31,716 bases of DNA from Chara braunii (Eukaryota; Streptophyta; Charophyceae; Charales; Characeae). This document shows, piece after piece, positions 27,198 to 31,716 of this stretch. How positions within the stretch are numbered: the first letter of the stretch is position 1; the number at the start of each line of letters is the position of its first letter. The notes beneath the pieces were generated by a model, which searched no databases, was not told where the DNA came from, and worked only from the letters and a program-made list of their open reading frames with translations. The position numbers and the translations under genes were made by a program. Where the stretch lies: NCBI GenBank assembly GCA_003427395.1, contig BFEA01000001.1, positions 2,564,511 to 2,596,226 of the forward strand. Reading direction: 5' to 3'.

Positions 27198-28689
27198 CTG
27201 GAGGATACGGCGTCAGTAGATCTCTCAAGAGGGGTCCACACTTTGCTCACTTTTGGACGAACACTCCTCTTACCCCTTCTCACACTCTAAAAAAAAACAC
27301 CACCTCTCTCCCTTCTCTCTCTTTTCGCTTTCTGCGCACGCGTCTCAATACCGGACATAGATAGTTCAGATAAAAGAAAAAAAATAGTAAATCACAAAGA
27401 GTAGAAGGTAGAACTCCTAGCCGGAGTGGCAATTCATTTGGACTTAGAGAATGGCATTCACGCAGCGGAATAAATAATTAAATAAATAAATAAATAATGA
27501 AATAGAGGATTGACTTATCGAACGGGCCCGATCTGATTAGCTGGAGATCCCCTCTTGTCTAACCTGACAAGGTACATGTACCACAATAAATCAGCCGAAG
27601 AAAACTAACTGCAACAATGGAGATTTCAAGGAGTGCAGACGGTCGCCGAGCCAGACGCGGGGCAGTATGTGAGAACATGCAGTAAGACCAGTCAAGATCC
27701 CCTTGAAAGGAATGCCCTTGCTAGCCGTATGTCCCCCAAATTCAGCATAGCAAAGAGATGCATTAGCGGCAATAGATTTGGGCCCTAACGGTCCTGTCCC
27801 GTTAGGCCTGGTCCCACTGAGTCCCGAAGGTCCCAAGTAGGTCGTGGACTAGGACCAATGAGATAGGTGTACCAAGTCAGTCCCAAACTGCCTCTACCGT
27901 ACTGAAAAGGAAACACAACTTTCAGCAATAACTTACCCCTACAGTCGTTGAGAAATGAAAGGACAATGCACCGTAGAAAGGTATGTCATTGAGAACAAGA
28001 TACATCATCCATCCATCCATCAAGTGAGAAAGCAATCCACAAGCTCACACACACAACCAAGACCGCAGAGAAGAGGAAGAGAGCCCAACACACCCCTACA
28101 GGTCATGAAGCACCAAGCAACCTCCCACGAGCATAACCAGGTCAAACGACACTTACCTGTGGGGCCCCACCTCCAAAGATGGATAACGACCCACCCCCCT
28201 CTCTCATAGGTCCTCCTGACCCCTAGCTACCACTACACGAAGTGTCCTAGTATGACTAAGAGGGCCTCCCTACACTCCTATTACAACGTCAGATCCCCCG
28301 TCGATGTCTGAAGACCAAAGTAGCAACTTGCAGCTCTTCAATGCAGATATGGCAGCCTCTGATCAAGTCTCCCTCTTGAGGGGAAGCCCAAAAGTCACTC
28401 AATGTCTTCTTGAAGTGCAGATTCCAGGTGCGAGTACCTCTCACTCTCTACTCCCTCTCGCTTACTCCAATCAGCCTCCTTTGTGTCTCGCCACCCCATC
28501 CAATCACACAAGCAACCTGGTCAGGTTTGATGTCGACCCTACATGACCAAACCAGGTGGGGGCAATATCCACATACCTCACTGCCCCTCTTAACCCTAAC
28601 TTCCAACCCTAATCCGAGATTAGGTTAGCCCTAGCCTAACTCGGAATTAGGTTTAGGGTGACTAACACCTCTCGCCAGCAAGTAAGTCC
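27198..28689 (-). other. Untranslated leader of element E
   Basis: About 1.5 kb between the primer-binding site and gag, with no recognised gene. It is collinear with the element A leader (TGGTCCCACTGAGTCCCGA at 27806 and downstream). It contains a short AAAT-repeat (about 27473-27495) and the hairpin listed below. Minus-strand frame 27591-27836 is not a gene. Confidence 0.6.
28608..28658 (-). repeat. Leader hairpin of element E (counterpart of the element A hairpin)
   Basis: CCTAATCCGAGATTAGG and TTAG on the left (about 28609-28629) pair with CTAGCCTAACTCGGAATTAGG on the right (28631-28651) with few gaps; flanking CCCTAA and TTTAGGG words extend the stem. Its distance to the primer-binding site is about 30-40 nt, as in element A, though the arm sequences differ. 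Confidence 0.5.
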
Positions 28690-28701
28690 GCTCCGATACC
28701 A
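28690..28701 (-). other. Primer-binding site of element E (initiator-Met tRNA type)
   Basis: Minus-strand TGGTATCGGAGC differs from the usual TGGTATCAGAGC at one base and stands two bases from the LTR end at 28704. It fixes the transcription direction (minus) and confirms that the window-right LTR is the 5' LTR. Confidence 0.8.
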
Positions 28702-28703
28702 AT

Positions 28704-30019
28704 TGTTACGATCCTAGTCATTCCCAAAGTGCAAATTCACAATAAAAGACAATGCCACCCAATTGTGAAAGAAATGAAAGCGCTTGCAAAGAGATAGAGA
28801 CCAGAGAAGAAGGAAAGAAGAAGAAGATGTACACCAACAAGACCAATGACAAATCCCCCCTTCTCTCTCCACCTTCCTCCTCTTCCTTAACCTCTCCAAT
28901 CTTATTCTTCTTCCCAATAATAATAATAACAATGAATGGATGAATCGGAATCAATATCCGAAGTTCCCTCTTACTGCTGACTCAACAACAACAACAACAA
29001 GTCCACCATAGTTATGGCTTCCCCCCTTCTTCCTCCTCTCACATGCCTAGGCTATGACGGACTACTGAAGGCCCTGCCCTCCTGTCCAAAGGACAACCCA
29101 AAGCAGCTATGGCGCTGCACTCCTATCCAAAGGACAACCCAAAGCAGCTATGCCACTGCTGACTAAGCCGCCATGCCTGACTCTGCCTCGAGCTTCCTTG
29201 GTGCGGCACTACCCCAACTGGGGCCTTCCAGATGCAGCGCCCAACAAGGTGATGAAGATGGTGTCCACCATAGCCAGGTAGGTNCCTCGCCACTCTCCTC
29301 CTTNGCCCCCTTCTTCCTCCTCCTCAGGCAGGGCTGCTCGCCATAGCCAGGCTGAGCGCCCAACTGCCCTTCACCTCCAGGCATCGCTGAACCAGCCCAG
29401 CTCTCCGCTTAGCAGCATGTCGCCAATCCTTGCATACTGCAAATGCGGAGGAGCTACTTGCTCCTCCGGAAGATATAGCGGCCTACTGGCCTCTTGGGCG
29501 GTGACTTCCTAGGCCGAGCGGCCTCCCAGCAACCGGTATCTCCGGACAAGCCCTAGACCTGGGCTACTTGGACTGGTACCGGCCTACCTCTATCCTATTG
29601 CTACTGGGCCTCTAAAAATGCCAACTTTTTGGCTTCTTCTGCTCGGCCTCCAATACCCGACACTCCTACCACCACTTGAGTTGTACCGGCCTACCTGCTA
29701 CTTGAGTGTTTTTCCCCAATGATCCAAGTGTCGCGGGCCTACCCCCGCTACTTGAGTGTTTTCCCCGCTGCAACCCTCAAAGTCATGGCCACAGGTAAGT
29801 ACCGGCCGCGCAGGGCCTTTCAACCAACAAGTACCCTTGCGGGTCACACACATACTCAGTCGACAAGCACTCTGAGAGGCATGCAAACCAGCAGGCACGC
29901 ACACACACACAAACATGGAAACCACAGCAGAATGCGGGAATCTCAGCAAGGCATTCATTTCAGCGGCAAATCCCAGAAATCAGCAGTGTTCTCAGTCTGT
30001 GTTTTGGCGGGTCATTATA
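28704..30019 (-). repeat. Element E 5' LTR (right in window), 1,316 bp
   Basis: Direct repeat of 20419-21825. It has a shorter GAA tract and lacks the duplicated segment of the left copy. It also lacks about 40 bp after AGCAACCGGTA, where the left copy carries CCTCCCTTTCGGAGGG. A TATA-like GCTATATC on the minus strand stands at 29472-29479. Single Ns at 29284 and 29304 mark uncertain bases. It ends CATTATA before the GTAA target duplication. Confidence 0.88.
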
Positions 30020-30023
30020 GTAA

Positions 30024-30164
30024 CTGATTATTTGAATTCGTAAAAAATGAGTGCTAACTTAATTCAAATTTCATCATTTTCTACTACCCAACGATGCCGC
30101 CTTTCGCGGTTTCCTTAGGGACCAATTCACTCTATGTAGATTGATTGAACGCTGAAACCCTTGA
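30024..30164. other. Short AT-rich spacer
   Basis: No gene or motif seen. Its AT-rich start follows the GTAA target duplication, and its end runs into the degenerate repeat at CCTTCAGGGAGAG. Confidence 0.5.
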
Positions 30165-31500
30165 ACCCCCCCTTCAGGGAGAGTCGGACCCCCCCAAAAA
30201 AAATCTACACCTTTAGCGGTGGGTCGTATCCCCGGAAATGGTTCGGACACCAAAATTAAATTGTGCCCCTCTTAACTCCCACGCGCACTCCCAAAATAGT
30301 CCGACGCCTAAGATAATTAGCGTAACCCTAAAATCATCCGCGGTATTCCCCAAATAACCGTTCATACCTGATATCAATTTTCGACCCCCCTCTCAAGGAA
30401 CAGTCAAAAACCCCAAAATAGTTTTTCTACCCCTAAAGCAGTGGGTCATACCCTGTCCTAAATCGCTCGCACCCTTAAACTATTTTTTTCCCTCTTCCTA
30501 AGTCGCTCGCACCCCGGAGCTAAGTTTTGCCTTCTTTACATAATAATCCTCTCCCAGAAAATGGTTTTTGCCCCCCTAAACTAGTGGGTTGTACCCCAAG
30601 ATGTAACATTTTCTACCCGAGATCGATTTATATCTGCGAAAACGCTTGGCCCTACCCCGCTTAAGTGATGGACAAACTGCAAAGCTTCTACGCTTTATAG
30701 AACTGTAAAACAACGATGCTTAACCGATGTTTGGAGCTCGGTGGTGCGTTAATCTGTGGAGTGAAAGCCCCAAAGTGAGAGTCGGGCTCGCTAACAATGT
30801 GGGAAGCCCTGAAGCGGTGGTTCGTAGGTTCTACCTCGTCGTTTAGGGGCCGAAACTTATTTCAATCACCCTAGAGTGAAAGTTTGAGTCCCAAAATAAT
30901 TTTCGCAACCCCAAAGTGGTGGGTCATACCCGTCCTATTTTTGCACCTCCTAAGTGGCGAGTCCTACTCCGTCCAAAATCGTTGTGATCTAGAAACGAAG
31001 TTCTACCCCCTTTAAATGATAGTCTAATCCCACAAAATGGTTATTGCACCGTTAAATGGGCGGGTTTTACCTCCCAACTTCATATTTTTTCTACCTCATT
31101 CGAATGATAGTCTAATCTCACAAAATGGTTTTTGCAACCTTAAATGGGTGGGTCGTACCCCGTTACTTTATATTTTTCACCCGAGACCGATTTCTACCCG
31201 CAAAAGTGGTTAGTCATACCCCCAATCAATCATGCGTAGCCCCGAAACAAGTTTCCAGCCCAAATAAATATCATCGTACCGTAAAAGCGGTCGGGCACAA
31301 CCCCCCAAAAACTCCTTAAGACCCGAAATCAAATTTATTCCGCCTTAAAGGAGAGTCGGACCCCCAAGATAATTTTTCTACCTCTAAAGCGGTGGGCCGT
31401 ACCCCCCCCTAAATCGTTTGCACGACAAAATTAAATTGTACCTCTCTTATATCCCACTCGCACTCCTAAAATATTTTTTGTACCCTTAAAGAGGTGAGTC
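30165..31500. repeat. Degenerate short-phrase repeat, right copy, with about 1.17-kb higher-order period
   Basis: CAGGGAGAGTCGGACCCC (near 30174) begins a unit that recurs as AAGGAGAGTCGGACCCCC near 31347. Each is followed by TTTAGCGGTGGGTCGTA or TAAAGCGGTGGGCCGTA, then AAATTAAATTGT, CTCTTA and ACTC-CGCACTCC. Inside the unit, short phrases (GTGGGTCGTACCCC, AAAATGGTTTTTGC, AAATCGCTCGCACCC) recur dozens of times with variation. It is collinear with 19690-20345 for the first 690 bp. No gene is visible; frame 31125-31319 consists of repeat. Confidence 0.75.
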
Positions 31501-31543
31501 ATACCACCTGCGTAGCACGACGAACGTGTTCGCGCCGCTTCAC

Positions 31544-31555
31544 GTTCACGTGAAC
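31544..31555. repeat. Perfect 12-bp palindrome with a G-box core
   Basis: GTTCACGTGAAC contains CACGTG, the plant G-box. A second near-palindrome, CGAACGTGTTCG, lies at 31521-31532. There is no gene nearby to attach it to. Confidence 0.5.
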
Positions 31556-31581
31556 AGCTCGCGAAAATAATTGTTTTTTCG

Positions 31582-31584
<3 letters not shown>

Positions 31585-31654
<70 letters not shown>
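31585..31654. repeat. AT microsatellite, about 35 units
   Basis: Uninterrupted alternating A and T for about 70 bp. The reading frame on the minus strand across it (an Ile-Tyr repeat) is an artefact. Confidence 0.95.
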
Positions 31655-31656
<2 letters not shown>

Positions 31657-31716
31657 TCAAATAGAACTGCCCGGTAAACCGTAGGCAGAGAGGGAGAAGA
31701 GGACAACAAACGAGGG

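Larger units (their letters stand above)
20419..30019 (-). mobile_element. Element E: full-length minus-strand Ty3/gypsy LTR retrotransposon
   Basis: LTRs are 20419-21825 and 28704-30019. Both begin TGTTACGATCC on the plus strand and end near GGGTCATTACA (left) or GGGTCATTATA (right). GTAA flanks the element on each side (20415-20418 and 30020-30023), a 4-bp target duplication. The minus-strand order is leader, gag with zinc knuckle, protease, RT, RNase H, integrase and chromodomain-like tail, the Ty3/gypsy order. The first 110 bp of the LTRs differ at six places by eye, less than in element B, so E appears younger than B. Pol is broken by about six frameshifts or stops. Confidence 0.9.

Noticed and set aside
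31431-31709. 92-residue minus-strand frame at the right end
   Set aside because: Its core is an Ile-Tyr repeat from the AT microsatellite.
1-31716. CRISPR array, bacterial operon, plasmid origin or phage genes
   Set aside because: No spaced direct repeats of CRISPR type and no prokaryotic gene organisation. The repeats are LTRs, microsatellites and degenerate phrases, and the coding content is eukaryotic retroelement.

Overview
The window looks like repeat-dense nuclear DNA from a large eukaryotic genome, most likely a streptophyte green alga. The evidence is Ty3/gypsy elements with primer-binding sites of the plant initiator-Met tRNA type, introns, an snRNA-like and an 18S rRNA-like fragment, and long low-complexity tracts. 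The gag and pol style reminds me of Chara, but that is recollection, not a search result. I see no prokaryotic gene organisation. Almost every long reading frame belongs to a decayed mobile element or to low-complexity DNA.

Layout, left to right. 1-1005: the end of a minus-strand Ty3/gypsy element (D), with a probable LTR containing ACGTCA-type repeats and a relic of the integrase C-terminus and chromodomain. 1440-4635 plus 14978-15921: minus-strand element A, with gag, leader, primer-binding site and a 5' LTR. That LTR is split by 4636-14972, a plus-strand Ty3/gypsy element B with two LTRs, gag, protease, RT, RNase H and integrase, all degraded. B's right LTR is itself split by 11917-14775, a degraded hAT-like DNA transposon C. 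Target-site duplications support both insertions, so the order A, then B, then C can be read directly.

15922-18665 holds the least transposon-like DNA. A minus-strand exon (16221-16552) encodes S3, a strongly charged S4 and the start of S5 of a voltage-gated cation channel. A U2 snRNA-like 5' half lies on the plus strand at 16877-16955. A 144-bp segment closed by a perfect 13-bp inverted repeat follows, then a 106-bp-period tandem repeat, then 173 bp of degenerate 18S rRNA 3' end. 18690-19690 is a one-kilobase C+T-rich strand.

19690-20345 and 30165-31500 are copies of a strange degenerate repeat built from short recurring phrases. Between them sits element E (20419-30019), a full-length minus-strand Ty3/gypsy element with 1.3-1.4 kb LTRs, a GTAA target duplication, primer-binding site, polypurine tract and frame-broken gag-pol. 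A and E belong to the same family. E and B each appear to have lost the first catalytic Asp of integrase. The window ends in a 70-bp AT microsatellite.

The observation most worth following is the channel exon. Characean cells fire calcium-dependent action potentials, and land plants lack classical Cav-type channels. If the organism is a charophyte, this exon is a candidate part of an excitability gene whose intron may have been invaded by the A-B-C nest.
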